Shown one piece after another: positions 1 through 26,200 of a DNA stretch of 64,000 nucleotides. How positions within the stretch are numbered: position 1 is the stretch's first letter; every line of letters begins with the position of its first letter. Under the pieces are notes generated by a model that did not search any database, had not been told where the DNA came from, and was given only the letters and a program-made list of their open reading frames with translations. The position numbers and the translations under genes were made by a program. This stretch comes from Osedax frankpressi (lineage: Eukaryota > Annelida > Polychaeta > Sabellida > Siboglinidae), in assembly GCA_964035775.1 (NCBI GenBank), contig OZ038316.1, forward strand, positions 16,354,179 to 16,418,178. Reading direction: 5' to 3'.

Positions 1-2438
1 TAGTCTTCTGTGTTTACATTGCCTTAACTCTCTTATAAACACTCTGTGACCATATTATTATGACATTTGGGTTAGTCTGCTGTGTTTACATTGCCTTAAC
101 TCTCTTATAAACACTCTTTGACCATATTATTATGACATTTGGGTTAGTCTTCTGTGTTTACATTGCCTTAACTCTCTTATAAACACTCTGTGACCATATT
201 ATTATGACATTTGGGTTAGTCTTCTGTGTTTACATTGCCTTAACTCTCTTATAAACACTCTGTGACCATATTATTATGACATTTGGGTTAGTCTTCTGTG
301 TTTACATTGCCTTAACTCTCTTATAAACACTCTGTGACCATATTATTATGACATTTGGGTTAGTCTTCTGTGTTTACATTGCCTTAACTCTCTTATAAAC
401 ACTCTGTGACCATATTATTATGACATTTGGGTTAGTCTGCTATGTTTACATTGCCTTAACTCTCTTATAAACACTCTGTGACCATATTATTATGACATTT
501 GGGTTAGTCTTCTGTGTTTACATTGCCTTAACTCTCTTATAAACACTCTGTGACCATATTATTATGACATTTGGGTTAGTCTTCTGTGTTTACATTGCCT
601 TAACTCTCTTATAAACACTCTGTGACCATATTATTATGACATTTGGGTTAGTCTTCTGTGTTTACATTGCCTTAACTCTCTTATAAACACTCTGTGACCA
701 TATTATTATGACATTTGGGTTAGTCTTCTGTGTTTACATTGCCTTAACTCTCTTATAAACACTCTGTGACCATATTATTATGACATTTGGGTTAGTCTGC
801 TGTGTTTACATTGCCTTAACTCTCTTATAAACACTCTTTGACCATATTATTATGACATTTGGGTTAGTCTTCTGTGTTTACATTGCCTTAACTCTCTTAT
901 AAACACTCTGTGACCATATTATTATGACATTTGGGTTAGTCTTCTGTGTTTACATTGCCTTAACTCTCTTATAAACACTCTGTGACCATATTATTATGAC
1001 ATTTGGGTTAGTCTTCTGTGTTTACATTGCCTTAACTCTCTTATAAACACTCTGTGACCATATTATTATGACATTTGGGTTAGTCTTCTGTGTTTACATT
1101 GCCTTAACTCTCTTATAAACACTCTGTGACCATATTATTATGACATTTGGGTTAGTCTGCTATGTTTACATTGCCTTAACTCTCTTATAAACACTCTGTG
1201 ACCATATTATTATGACATTTGGGTTAGTCTTCTGTGTTTACATTGCCTTAACTCTCTTATAAACACTCTGTGACCATATTATTATGACATTTGGGTTAGT
1301 CTTCTGTGTTTACATTGCCTTAACTCTCTTATAAACACTCTGTGACCATATTATTATGACATTTGGGTTAGTCTGCTATGTTTACATTGCCTTAACTCTC
1401 TTATAAACACTCTATGACCATATTATTATGACATTTGGGTTAGTCTTCTGTGTTTACATTGCCTTAACTCTCTTATAAACACTCTTTGACCATATTATTA
1501 TGACATTTGGGTTAGTCTTCTGTGTTTACATTGCCTTAACTCTCTTATAAACACTCTGTGACCATATTATTATGACATTTGGGTTAGTCTTCTGTGGTTA
1601 CATTGCCTTAACTCTCTTATAAACACTCTGTGACCATATTAGTATGACATTTGGGTTAGTCTTCTGTGTTTACATTGCCTTAACTCTCTTATAAACACTC
1701 TGTGACCATATTATTATGACATTTGGGTTAGTCTTTTGTGTTTACATTGCCTTAACTCTCTTATAAACACTCTGTGACCATATTATTATGACATTTGGGT
1801 TAGTCTGATGTGTTTACATTGCCTTAACTCTCTTATAAACACTCTGTGACCATATTATTATGACATTTGGGTTAGTCTGCTGTGTTTACATTGCCTTAAC
1901 TCTCTTATAAACACTCTGTGACCATATTATTATGACATTTGGGTTAGTCTTCTGTGTTTACATTGCCTTAACTCTCTTATAAACACTCTGTGACCATATT
2001 ATTATGACATTTGGGTTAGTCTTCTGTGTTTACATTGCCTTAACTCTCTTATAAACACTCTGTGACCATATTATTATGACATTTGGGTTAGTCTTCTGTG
2101 TTTACATTGCCTTAACTCTCTTATAAACACTCTGTGACCATATTATTATGACATTTGGGTTAGTCTTCTGTGTTTACATTGCCTTAACTCTCTTATAAAC
2201 ACTCTGTGACCATATTATTATGACATTTGGGTTAGTCTTCTGTGTTTACATTGCCTTAACTCTCTTATAAACACTCTGTGACCATATTATTATGACATTT
2301 GGGTTAGTCTGATGTGTTTACATTGCCTTAACTCTCTTATAAACACTCTGTGACCATATTATTATGACATTTGGGTTAGTCTGCTGTGTTTACATTGCCT
2401 TAACTCTCTTATAAACACTCTTTGACCATATTATATTC
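1..2438. repeat. 72-bp satellite array with higher-order structure, intronic
   Basis: About 34 copies of a 72-bp unit (start 'tagtcttctgtgtttacatt'), almost identical, running in from before the window. Variant units (tctgctgtg with ctctttgacc, and tctgctatg) recur exactly 720 bp apart between 1-720 and 721 to about 1370, so ten-unit blocks have been copied. Near the end, tctgatgtg/tctgctgtg pairs recur 504 bp (seven units) apart. The array lies in the kinase-gene intron before exon 2889-3021. Each unit holds GGGTTAGTC, similar to the GTTAGT donors used by these genes. Confidence 0.97.
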
Positions 2439-15295
<12,857 letters not shown>

Positions 15296-15650
15296 GCTCT
15301 CTCTAGTATCTCTGACTAGTGCAGCCACTCCACTCGAATTCACTCCGCCCGAAGCCACTCCACCCGAAGCCACTCCACCCCTAAACAATCCGGCTAGCGA
15401 CTTCAAACTTCTTGAACCTAAACACCAAAATGCACGGATATTTGACCACCACTCCGAAAGACCATCGCCGACACTCCTCACCACCGTCATAAACCCCTCA
15501 GACCCACCTGCTCGCCCCCATAGTTCTTTCTGGTCGCCTCTCTAGTATTGGTTTGTCATGCGACTGTAATGCCCGTGTTTCTAATTCTGTCTAGGCTTGT
15601 ATTGAATATGTTTTTATCTGATAATAAAATATTGTTACCATTCTGCATTT
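15296..15650 (+). other. 3' UTR of the kinase gene
   Basis: After the stop at 15295 the sequence holds three copies of a 17-base pyrimidine-rich repeat (roughly 15340-15385, 'gaagccactccaccc') and then a canonical AATAAA at 15623-15628. The transcript probably ends near 15640-15655. No coding signal is seen. Confidence 0.55.
15623..15628 (+). terminator. candidate polyadenylation signal AATAAA of the kinase gene
   Basis: AATAAA lies about 330 bases after the stop codon and is the first such hexamer downstream of it. In AT-rich DNA this motif is common, so position is the main support. Confidence 0.5.
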
Positions 15651-16164
15651 TATTCTGTCACCTAGTCAATGTAATCACTTTAGTCACCTTCAGAATGAAC
15701 TATTATGTAAAACCTCAAGTTTCCTCAGTTTAAATAATAATTCGGAACAAATAATCCGTACTATTCACGTTGGGTTGAAATAACAATATCCTAGTGAATT
15801 AGTTTTGGCCTTTAAAGTAGTGATGATAGTTAGAGAATCAACAAAATATATTACGTAACATCTATTAAATTTCGTTCCAATGATGCCTGATTGGATTACA
15901 TTTAATTAAAAATTGTTAATATTACCCAGGAAATCATCCTGGTCATTTTAGTTTATTTTTATGTAATACAAATTAAAATATATAAACAAGGTGTTATATA
16001 ACACTCATATAATGTTCAGTAAACAATGTTCATAGTCTATAGACTGTAAACATTGGGATTATATTATTCACTAGGAAAGAAACCATGAAAGATTTTGATA
16101 CAGTTGCACATGATTGTATATGAATATATTATATACATATTTAGTAAATATGTGTGTAAATATT

Positions 16165-16252
16165 ATTTACACACATATACTCATACACACACACACACGC
16201 GCGCGCGCGCACGCATACATACATATACATACATGCATACACACATACACAT

Positions 16253-16284
<32 letters not shown>

Positions 16285-16310
16285 TTATTTATATATACAT
16301 ATATTTGTAT
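16165..16310. repeat. compound (CA)n-(GC)n-(TA)n microsatellite
   Basis: ACAC, GCGCGC, ATAC and TATA runs follow each other. Short open frames here (rich in H, T, Y, I) are repeat artefacts. Confidence 0.9.
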
Positions 16311-16871
16311 GCATATACATTAAAGTAAAACAGATACATGCAATATTGTACATGCCTGGTATATATCTCTTATAGCTACAGGTGTTGATAGCTGTCGTAA
16401 AGTAGCTTTACGTGTGTTACGATGGAAATTGTAGATATTATTTCCCGGAGGGATAGAAAGAATCTCTAGTATTTATAAACAGAACTTTACTCAATATGAT
16501 CAGCTGTTGATTGTATATAAACTAAATTATTAATTCATTTGCATGTATTTACTATATAGTATAACTTTGTTCAGTTTTGCTAGAATTATAGATACGGAAA
16601 TATCCCAAACATAACTACAATATAAATTTATTTCAACCCAGTTTTGCCTATAAAGTTTTCGCTATCACAATATTTTTGTAGATTTTCAAGTTACATACTA
16701 TCCAAGATTACCTAATCTTGGATAATATATGGCCTTCTCGTGCAGGATTAATAACATATAATGATAATAAAATATTATTAAATACATGTATTGAAATCTG
16801 TTATCATAGAATGATTCGGAAATAGAAGTAAGATCAACCTTTACTGAGCATACAATATTTATAATATATAT

Positions 16872-16940
16872 ACACGTACGTCGTACGTCGTACGTACGTC
16901 GTACACGCACACACGCACACACATACACACACGTATACAC
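16872..16940. repeat. TACG/TCGTACG and CACA simple repeat
   Basis: CGTACG palindromic tetramer repeats are followed by an ACACGC run. No function is visible. Confidence 0.8.
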
Positions 16941-17230
16941 ACAACACGCAGAAGTTTATACACATATTAATATAGCTATTCTATTATATACAATAGTTAT
17001 GACCGAATAGTTTTCAATATAAAAAAAACTATAAAGATATCTACATCTTGTATCTACTTTAGTAATTATTATTATTTTTACAAAGATTATAAAATCTATA
17101 ATTAATTTTTCACCATTTAAAATTATTTCAAAAGTTTTTTTTTATTATTATCTAATTTATTCTATATTATATAAATTACTCTATATGCTGTTATATTATT
17201 AATATAATATAAGAATATACTTCAATAGTC

Positions 17231-20200
17231 ATGAAAAGGGCAGTATCTACCCTATCCGACAGTGATGAAGATACTAATCCAACAACTATCTCATATTTTA
17301 AAAGTAATTATTGTTTAATATAATTTTAATTGTTAAATGTATTTATTATTATTAAGCTTTATACATTCAACATTATTTTACATGATTGATAGCAATCTAT
17401 AATATAATTTATTATTTTATATATTATTTAAAATATCTATATTTATAAACTCAACAAAATACCAAAGTATTGTATTTTAAATATCCAGAAATCATCAATG
17501 TAATCCACATATAAAACACTATTAATATATGTAGAATAATAATGTTTAATTTATATAAACTTTATAGAGATGAAAATTTAAATTAATTCATTGGATTTTA
17601 CTAATTGTTATGTTTCTATTAATTCCCTCGGAATTTTTGTATTCTAAATGTGTTAAATTTATGGTTAATTATAATCATAATAATATATTCCAATACCACC
17701 AGAAAATAACGCATCGCCGGAGGCTGGTGATGTCGCGATGTCGGGTGGTTTCAATATGGCGGCAGAATCCTTTATGCTCGAAAATAACAAGTCGCAGCCC
17801 TTACCAACCTACAGCGATAAAGCCAATAGTATGATGGTATGCCATTGTATAATGAATTGAAACATTTGCTGCAAATGATTATTACCATTCCTCGACAATA
17901 GTATTGTCACATTAAAACGATTACTGACCGAATTCACTATTTATTAAATAATTCATCAATTAACCTAATGATATGTTAATTAGTCCAATAATATGTTAAT
18001 TAACCCAATAATATGTTAATTAACCTAATAATATGTTAATTAACTCAATTATATGTTAATTAACTCAATAATATGTTAATTAACACAATAATATGTTAAT
18101 TAGTCCAATAATATGTTAATTAACCCAATAATATGTTAATTAACCCAATATTATGTTAATTAACTCAATTGTATGTTAATTAACTCAATTATATGTTAAT
18201 TAACCCAATAATATGTTAATTAACCCAATTATATGTTTATTAACTCAATTATATGTTAATTAAACCAATAATATGTTAATTAATCTAATAACATATTAAT
18301 TAATCTAATGACATATTAATTATTCTATTTTAAACAATGCTGATATAATTGATCCAGCAAACAATACAGTTGATTTCTTTTGCATATTTTTATTATATAA
18401 TTATATAATTTTTGTAATATATCAAATTATTTGTCATTTAATTCACATAGCAATTAATCATTTTTAATAACACAACTTAATCAGTTAATATTTAATAGTT
18501 AATCTAAGCAAAAATGACTAAGTAATTCTATTGTTAGTGGATTAATTCAATTAGTTCTCAATGTATTAATGCTAGTTTTTGTTTTCTACAATACATTATA
18601 TAATTGATGCTGATATTTTGCCCTTCTTATCAGTGTAAGTTTTATAGAGACAAAATATGTTTACAATACAATGCTGCTTTATTTATTTATCTGTAAAAAC
18701 TCCTACCTGGTTATATAATATATTAGATATAGATATATATATATATATATATATATATCAAGTGACCATTTTGAAATTGTATCACTACCATTATTGTATC
18801 TCTTGTATTTATATACTTATGTATATAAAATATATATATATATATTTCCACTGCATAGATCTCTGCCTTCTACATAAAACCCACATCTTTCTCCCACTAT
18901 CTCTCCCTATCCCTTCCTTAATGAAGTCAGACAATCTTCTCATACATCTACGACGTAATGCTACTAAAAGCTCTACACCCCCGCATTACCATACCCCACA
19001 TTATCACACCCCCGACAGCCACTACGCCACCACGACCCCGTAACTTTCATACCCTTACCTCCTACGCTGACCCGCATCGACCTTACGCCCCACGCAGCGC
19101 GGCATGGGTTACAAGGAAGGTCACGGTTTGGGTAAACATAACCAAGGTCGCAGTGGAATCGTCGAGGTATCTAAACAGAAAGGGCGTCGAGGTCTGGGTA
19201 CTTTCTACGAAGATACTTCAGGTATGGAGACCGCAGGATGGGACTTTGACAAGGAAACGGTTAGTGGATTTCTCCTCCCTCCTCCCTCCCTCCTTCCTCC
19301 TCCCTCCCTCCTTCCTCCCTCCTCCCTCCTCCCTTCCTCCTCCCTACCTACTTCTTCCCTCCTCCCTTCCTCCTCTCTCCCTCCTCCCTCCTCCCTCACT
19401 CCTCCCTACCTCCTTCTTCCCTCCTCCCTTCCTCCTCTCTCCCTCCTCCCTTCCTCCTCTCTCCCTCCTCCCTTCCTCCTCCCTTCCTCCTCTCTCCCTC
19501 CTCCCTCCTCCCTCACTCCTCCCTACCTACTTCTTCCCTCCTCCCTTCCTCCTCTCTCCCTCCTCCCTCCTCCCTCACTCCTCCCTACCTCCTTCTTCCC
19601 TCCTCCCTTCCTCCTCTCTCCCTCCTCCCTTCCTCCTCCCTTCCTCCTCTCTCCCTCCTCCCTTCCTCCTCCCTTCCTCCTCTCTCCCTCCTCCCTTCCT
19701 CCTCTCTCCCTCCTCCCTCCCTCCTCCCTCCCTCCTCCCTCCCTCATCCCTCCCTCCTCTCTCCCTCCTCCCTTCCTCCTCCCTTCCTCCTCTCTCCCTC
19801 CTCCCTTCCTCCTCTCTCCCTCCTCCCTTCCTCCTCTCTCCCTCCTCCCTTCCTCCTCCCTTCCTCCTCTCTCCCTCCTCCCTTATTCCTCTCTCCCTCC
19901 TCCCTCCCTCCTCCCTCCCTCCTCCCTCCCTCCTCCCTCCCTCCTCCCTCCCTCCTCTCTCCCTCCTCCCTTCCTCCTCCCTTCCTCCTCTCTCCCTCCT
20001 CCCTTCCTCCTCTCTCCCTCACTCCTTCTCCCCTCCTCCCTCCTCCCTTCCTCCTCTCTCCCTCCTCCCTCCTCCCTTCCTCCTCCCTACCTACTTCTTC
20101 CCTCCTCCCTTCCTCCTCTCTCCCTCCTCCCTCCTCCCTCACTCCTCCCTACCTCCTTCTTCCCTCCTCCCTTCCTCCTCTCTCCCTCCTCCCTTCCTCC

Positions 20201-23200
20201 GCCCTCCCTCCTTCTCCCCTCCTCCCTACCTCCTCCCTCCCTCCTCTCTCCCTCCTCTCTCCCTCCTCCCTCCCTCCTTCTCCCCTCCTCTCTCCTCCCT
20301 CCTCCCTCCTCCCTCTCTCCTCCCTCCTCCCTCCTCCCTTCCTCCTCTCTCCCTCCTCCCTTCTCCCTCCTCCTCCCATCTCTGGCTATCTCCAACATCT
20401 TATCTAACCACTACAAAGCTCCTCTCCCGTCGTAATGAAACCCTTTGTTTAGATTGAATTAGATGAGGTAGTGAACTGGATGCAAACTCCGGACATAGAA
20501 ATGCCTGACTTCGATACGCTAATGGATTACATCTCGTACGGCAAGGTTAGGCCACGCCCACTCTGAACCCACGACCCCGTGTACTCTCATTGCAGACTAG
20601 CAAGTAGATGTTACTTGTACCCATTCACTAGCCAAATCGTAAGGTACTCCTTATTTTCGATATACCCTCACGCCCCATTACCCGCAGCCCCATCACCCTC
20701 AGCCCCATCACCCGCAGCCCAATTACCCACAGCCCCTGAAGTACCTGGTAGTCTGCGTAACTTTCCACTTTTCCTTGTAAGTTACATTTGCTCACAAGCT
20801 GTATCTCCTTATCACCCGGGAGCACCCTTTACAGCCCTCGAATGGTAGTCCTAATAACTTACCTCCTTCCTTACTAGCCACGCCCACATGTACACCATCG
20901 TCGTCAGATCTCGAATGTTGCCATTTACTAACCACTCCTCGTAAGTTAGCCACGCCTATTACACTCCCTCGAAACACCTCTAGACTACACTGCCTTCAGA
21001 TTTTCAATAACCTACCAAACCTTAAGCCACTCCCCCTTCCCGCAGCCTCTAAAGAATCTCGAGGGCTGCAATAACTTCATTAGCAGCGAAATTGTACATA
21101 GTGTGAATTTGGGTAAGTCTGCGTTTGATTCCATCGACAGGCAGGACCTTTTATCCGGGAGGTTGAGGTCAAATCCGTTTGAACTGGTCAAGGGAGGCAT
21201 CTTCCTCAACCGGTCAGTGGCATGCGTAAGCATTATGTCCAAACTACATTTATCCATTTAAATTACTCCTAAGCCTCTCCCATTCATATAAGCCCCTCTC
21301 CGATCTCTCTATGTCGCTCCCAGCTACTTACATTTCTCCAATATCCAACGACCCTCCTTTTGCCACTCTAATCCACTTTCACTTCTCAGTGCCGCTATGA
21401 AAATGGCAAACATGGATCACCGACTGGAGTTCATGTTCACAAAACCACGTAGACCTAATGGGGTCAGTTCAATTTCGACATTTCAACTTTAAACTCTTCT
21501 AACCTCCGTATCATGGTCTTATTTTTGCCATTGTATTTTATAAGTCACTATAAAACCCATTCTAACCCTTGGTTAAAGTTGATTGGTATACTGCTATCTT
21601 ATCTTCTCACATGCGTTATATAAGTTTATTAATAATAATGGCTAAACAATAATAATTATAAAATAAAAACAAGGATGAGTTCAAAATTAATTCAATATAA
21701 ATATGTTACAATATCATTTGTATTTTCAAACAAGTATCTTGAAGTATAACTTCAAAATATTAAAAAATAAAAACCATAACCCAAATATTATGGTTTTTTT
21801 TATTTTATAATATTTTCTTATAAATTTGATTTCTTTCAGAAAAAATATAAATTATTAAATAGATTATCTAGGATTGTTGAAAAAGATGGTTAATATTATA
21901 TTATTTTTGTTATTGAATTTAGGAGAAAATAGAGGTTTTAATATAATAAATAAATTTCCTGAAAATTAATATTTTGTTAATAATTTCTAGGAAAAAATAA
22001 CTAGAATTAGTTATTGATATTTGATAGTTTATAAATAATAATTTTTACTAGCTGTCAAAGTTTCGTAACAATTTTCTGATTCTAAAAGTATGTTGTAAGT
22101 AATTTAGGATATTTTATAATTTACACATAAATTGTTATATAATAATGATTTTGAATAATTTGTCAAATTTCAATAAATTTATAATTCTGTCTTGAATGTC
22201 TACGGAATGTTCTTTATAAATAAGGTTTTTGAAATAATCTCAGAAATATATTCGATTAAGGTAGAATTATATACTCCATGCTCAATTTCTCTGAAATTTC
22301 CACGGGTTCAGGTGTAGTTAATATATAGTCTGGATGAATAACGCCCACTCTTTCATTCCACAGGATCCATTACTCCCGGACCCGGACTCCACACTCTACT
22401 TCGCCGACATTTGCGCGGGTCCCGGGGGTTTCAGTGAATATGTATTGTGGAGAAACAAGATCCAACGGGCCCAGTTCTGCCATGGTTTTGGCTTCACGCT
22501 TCGAGCCTCCAACGACTTCAAGCTGTTTGATTTCTTCGCCGGGCCCAGCGAATGCTTCGAACCCTGCTACGGTTATTCCCTAGCTAGACATTATACCGCA
22601 CGCTACATGCCATACTACATACTACTCATCATACCAAATACTACACGACATACCACATACGCCATTTCGCCTAAGAAATTTGCCTAGCTTGTAGAAATGT
22701 GAATTTGAAATTGTTTTCAATTAAAATATGTTATTACCACTGATAATACTATTATTTACCACTGATAATACTCAAATTGTTTACCTATGAAAATACTACT
22801 ATCTACCAATAATATCACTTTAATTGTTTAATACTGATAATATGTATTGTTTACTGCTAATATTATTTAAACTATTACTAAATTAATAAAAGTTTAACCA
22901 TAAATAATCTTGAAAAGATTTGATTTTCTTTGCAATAATAATAAAAATATATTATTATAAATATTATATTTTTAGGAGCCGATGGGGATGGAGATATCTA
23001 CAAGCCCCACAATCTCCTACATTTCAGAGATTACGTAATGTCCCAGACAAATAACGAAGGGGTGTGTTTTACCATGGCTGATGGGGTAAGTGTTAATAGG
23101 GTTGATGACATAAGCAATGAAGTTAAAGCAGTTTGTAATTTTGTAGATGTATTCATTAATAGAGGTTTATTATGGGGTTGATGGAATTAGTAATAGTGCT

Positions 23201-26200
23201 ATTATGTTTATTAATGGGTTTTATGGGATTGGTAATGGTGCTGATATATTTATTAAGGAGGCTAGATGAGGTTAGTAATGGGGTTCATAGAATTATTAAT
23301 AGAGTTGATGGAGTTAGTTTTGTATAATCCTTTGAAGATAAATAAATATATTTATCAATTATTATAAATTATGGAATTCGTAAAAAATAATTAATGTGAT
23401 TTGTATAAGAAATTATTTAAAAAGTTATAGGTATTAATTAATAAGTTATATAATAGTATCATTTATAATAAGTTAATGTGATGTTTCGTATTCTTTATTA
23501 TCTTTTATAATAAATTATACTATAATTTTCTTTAATATATAAATATAAATATATAAACATTGGCATATGAATTTAGTAAATATTTTCTAAAATGATTAAA
23601 CTTCTAATTACTGCACTAATTCAATATTCACTCACCAGGGCTTCAGTGTTGAGAACGATCGAAATAATCAGGAGATTCTTTCTAAGAGGCTTTACTTGTG
23701 TCAATGTCTTTGTGCTTTAATGATTGTCAGAGAAGGTGAGTGAAAGTGGACCAAACTCTCCACTCACTACTAGTCCCTCCCATTACCACTAGCCCCTCCC
23801 CTCCCCACTAGCCCATCCCCTCATCACTAGCCCCTCTTCTCCCCGCTAGCCCCTCCCATTACCACTAGCCCCTCCCCTCACCAATAACCCATCCCCTCCC
23901 CACTAGCACATCCCCTCACCACTAGCCCCTCTTCTCCCCACTAGCCCCTCCCCTCCCCACTAGCCCCTCCCCTCCCCACTAGCCCCTCCCCTCCCCACTA
24001 GCCCCTCCCCTCCCCACTAGCCCCTCATCTCCCCTCACTACTAGCCCATCCCCTCCCCACTAGCCCATCCCCTCAACAATAGCCCCTCCCATTACCACAA
24101 GCCCCTCCCCTCCCCACTAGCCCCTCCCTTCCTTACTAGCCCCTCCCCTCACCACTAACCCATCCCCTCTCCACTAGCCCATCCCCTCACCAATAGCCCC
24201 TCCCCTTCCCACTCGCCCCTCCCCTCCCCAGAGCCCCTCCCCTCCCATCCCCACTAGCCCCTCCCATCCCCTCACCACAAGCCCCTCCCTTCCTTACTAG
24301 CCCCTCCCCTCCCCACAGCCCCTCCCTTCCTCACTAGCCCCTCCCCACCCCACTAGCCCCTCTCCTCACCATCAAGCCTCTCCCCTCCCCACTAGCACCT
24401 CCCCACTAGCCCCTCTCCTCACCATCAAGCCTCTCCCCTCCCCACTAGCCCCTCCCCACTAGCCCCTCATCTCCCCTCCCCTCACCACTAGTGCCTCCCT
24501 CCCCTCCCCACTAGCCCTTCCCCACAACCCATTCCCTCCCCACTAGCCCCTCCCCACAGCCCCTTCCCTCCACACTAGCCCCTCCCCACAGCCCTCCCCT
24601 CCTCACTAGCCCCTCACCTCCCCTCCCCTCACTACTAGCCCATCCCTCCCCTCACTACAAGCCACTCCCCTCCTCACTAGCCCCTCCTCGCCCCTCCTCA
24701 CTAGTCCCTCCCCACAGCCCCCCCCTCACCATAGCCCCTCCCCTCCCCACTAGCCTTTCCCCACAACCCCTCCCCTCCCCTCACCACAAGCCCCTCCCCT
24801 CTCTACAACCCCTCCCCTCCCCACTAGCCCCTCCCCTCCTCACTAGCCCCTCCCCTCCCCTCACCACAAGCCCCTCCCCTCCCCTCACCACAAGCCCCTC
24901 CCCTCTCTACAACCCCTCCCCTCCCCACTAGCCCCTCCCCTCCTCACTAGCCCCTCCCCTCTCTACAACCCCTCCCCTCCCCACTAGCCCCTCCCCTCCC
25001 CTCACCACAAGCCCCTCCCCTCTCTACAACCCCTCCCCTCCCCACTAGCCCCTCCCCTCCTCACTAGCCCCTCCCCTCTCTACAACCCCTCCCCTCCCCA
25101 CTAGCCCCTCCCCTCCCCTCACCACAAGCCCCTCCCCTCGCTACAACCCCTCCCCTCCTCACTAGCCCCTCCCCTCCTCACTAGCCCCTCCCCTCCCCAC
25201 TAGCCCCTCCCCTCCCCACAGCCCCTCCCCTCCCCAAAAGCCCCTACCCACAAGCCCCTCCCGTCACACAGATGGCTGTTTTGTCACGAAGCTATTTGAC
25301 ATATTCAGCAATTTCAGTGTTGGTTTAATTTATTTGATGCGTTTGGCTTTCAGGCAGATTTCTATCTTAAAACCGATCACAAGTCGGCCTGCCAACTCCG
25401 AGAGGTCAGCAGTAAATATATATTACAATAGTACTATTATTCATTGGTAATTGTTGCACCAGCTATACCCCCTTGTCTTAATCCTCGCTTTCTCCTTCCA
25501 GTCCAATTCCTCCACTCCGGGAACTTTATACCACTCCCCTTCAGGTACATTAAGCTCCTCCCCTTCAGATACATTAAGCTCCTCCCCATCCAGGTACCTT
25601 ATGTTCCTCCCCTATAGGTACATTACAAAACCCAATCTCTTCCGGGTATCTTAAGACTATCCCCTATAGATAACTTTAATTCTTCCCCTTTCAGGTACCT
25701 ATTATGCAAACACAAACGTCCTGAAGCTGAAGTAATCCGTGACTTCCTGTTTGAAGTAAACTCTCAAATCAGTAAATGTGACAAGAACAGAGATATTCTA
25801 GGTCTAAGTTCACTTAAATTCTTATTTGTTCTATTTTCTAAGTCTCTATTTTCAATAATTTCAAATATTCCAAATGATATCAAAAAGCATTTCATTTATC
25901 TCCTTAATGTATAATGTGTACATCGGCCCGGATAACTGTATCGGTTCTCACAACAGACGTGGTACCTCTGGATATGCTTAAGTCTGATGAGCAATTTTTC
26001 AATTACATCTACAAGTCAAATTATGAGTAAGTATCTTATCGGTGTAAGTTGAAATAGATGTTGCCTTAGATTTAATATTCCAATGCACGCTTAATTACAA
26101 ACTCACCCATCTTTGAATAATAGCTCCCAAAAATATAAGCCTCACGACTTACGTCCATTACGCTCTTTAGCGTCCATTTCCATCTAGTCTTGACCTATGG

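Larger units (their letters stand above)
15651..17230. other. intergenic region between the kinase gene and CMTR1
   Basis: AT-rich, with no convincing gene. It holds a segment at about 15925-15990 that resembles repeats near 51.5 kb, CA/CG/TA microsatellites at 16160-16310, and a TACG/CACA patch at 16870-16940. The CMTR1 promoter should lie in the last few hundred bases; no clear TATA or initiator could be singled out. Confidence 0.6.
21390..25404 (+). other. FtsJ/RFTS methyltransferase core of CMTR1 (exons 6-10)
   Basis: Exon 6 holds AAMKMANMD, giving catalytic Lys 214. Exon 7 holds [14 protein letters not shown], the SAM-binding loop. Exon 8 ends TMADG (Asp 339) and exon 9 continues GFSVEN. 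Exon 10 starts [10 protein letters not shown], giving Lys 379. In human CMTR1 the triad is K239-D364-K404. The spacings 125 and 40 are identical here, which independently supports the splice sites chosen for exons 6-10. Exon 10 ends [12 protein letters not shown], as in human. Confidence 0.93.

Noticed and set aside
1-2438. CRISPR-like array
   Set aside because: The 72-bp units abut directly, with no variable spacers, in eukaryotic intronic DNA.
18958-20457. Overlapping Pro/Ser/Leu-rich frames of 443 and 499 codons and Arg/Glu/Gly-rich frames on the other strand
   Set aside because: They are reads of the CTCCCT intronic tract. Only 19098-19259 (G-patch exon) and the exon at 20453 are coding.
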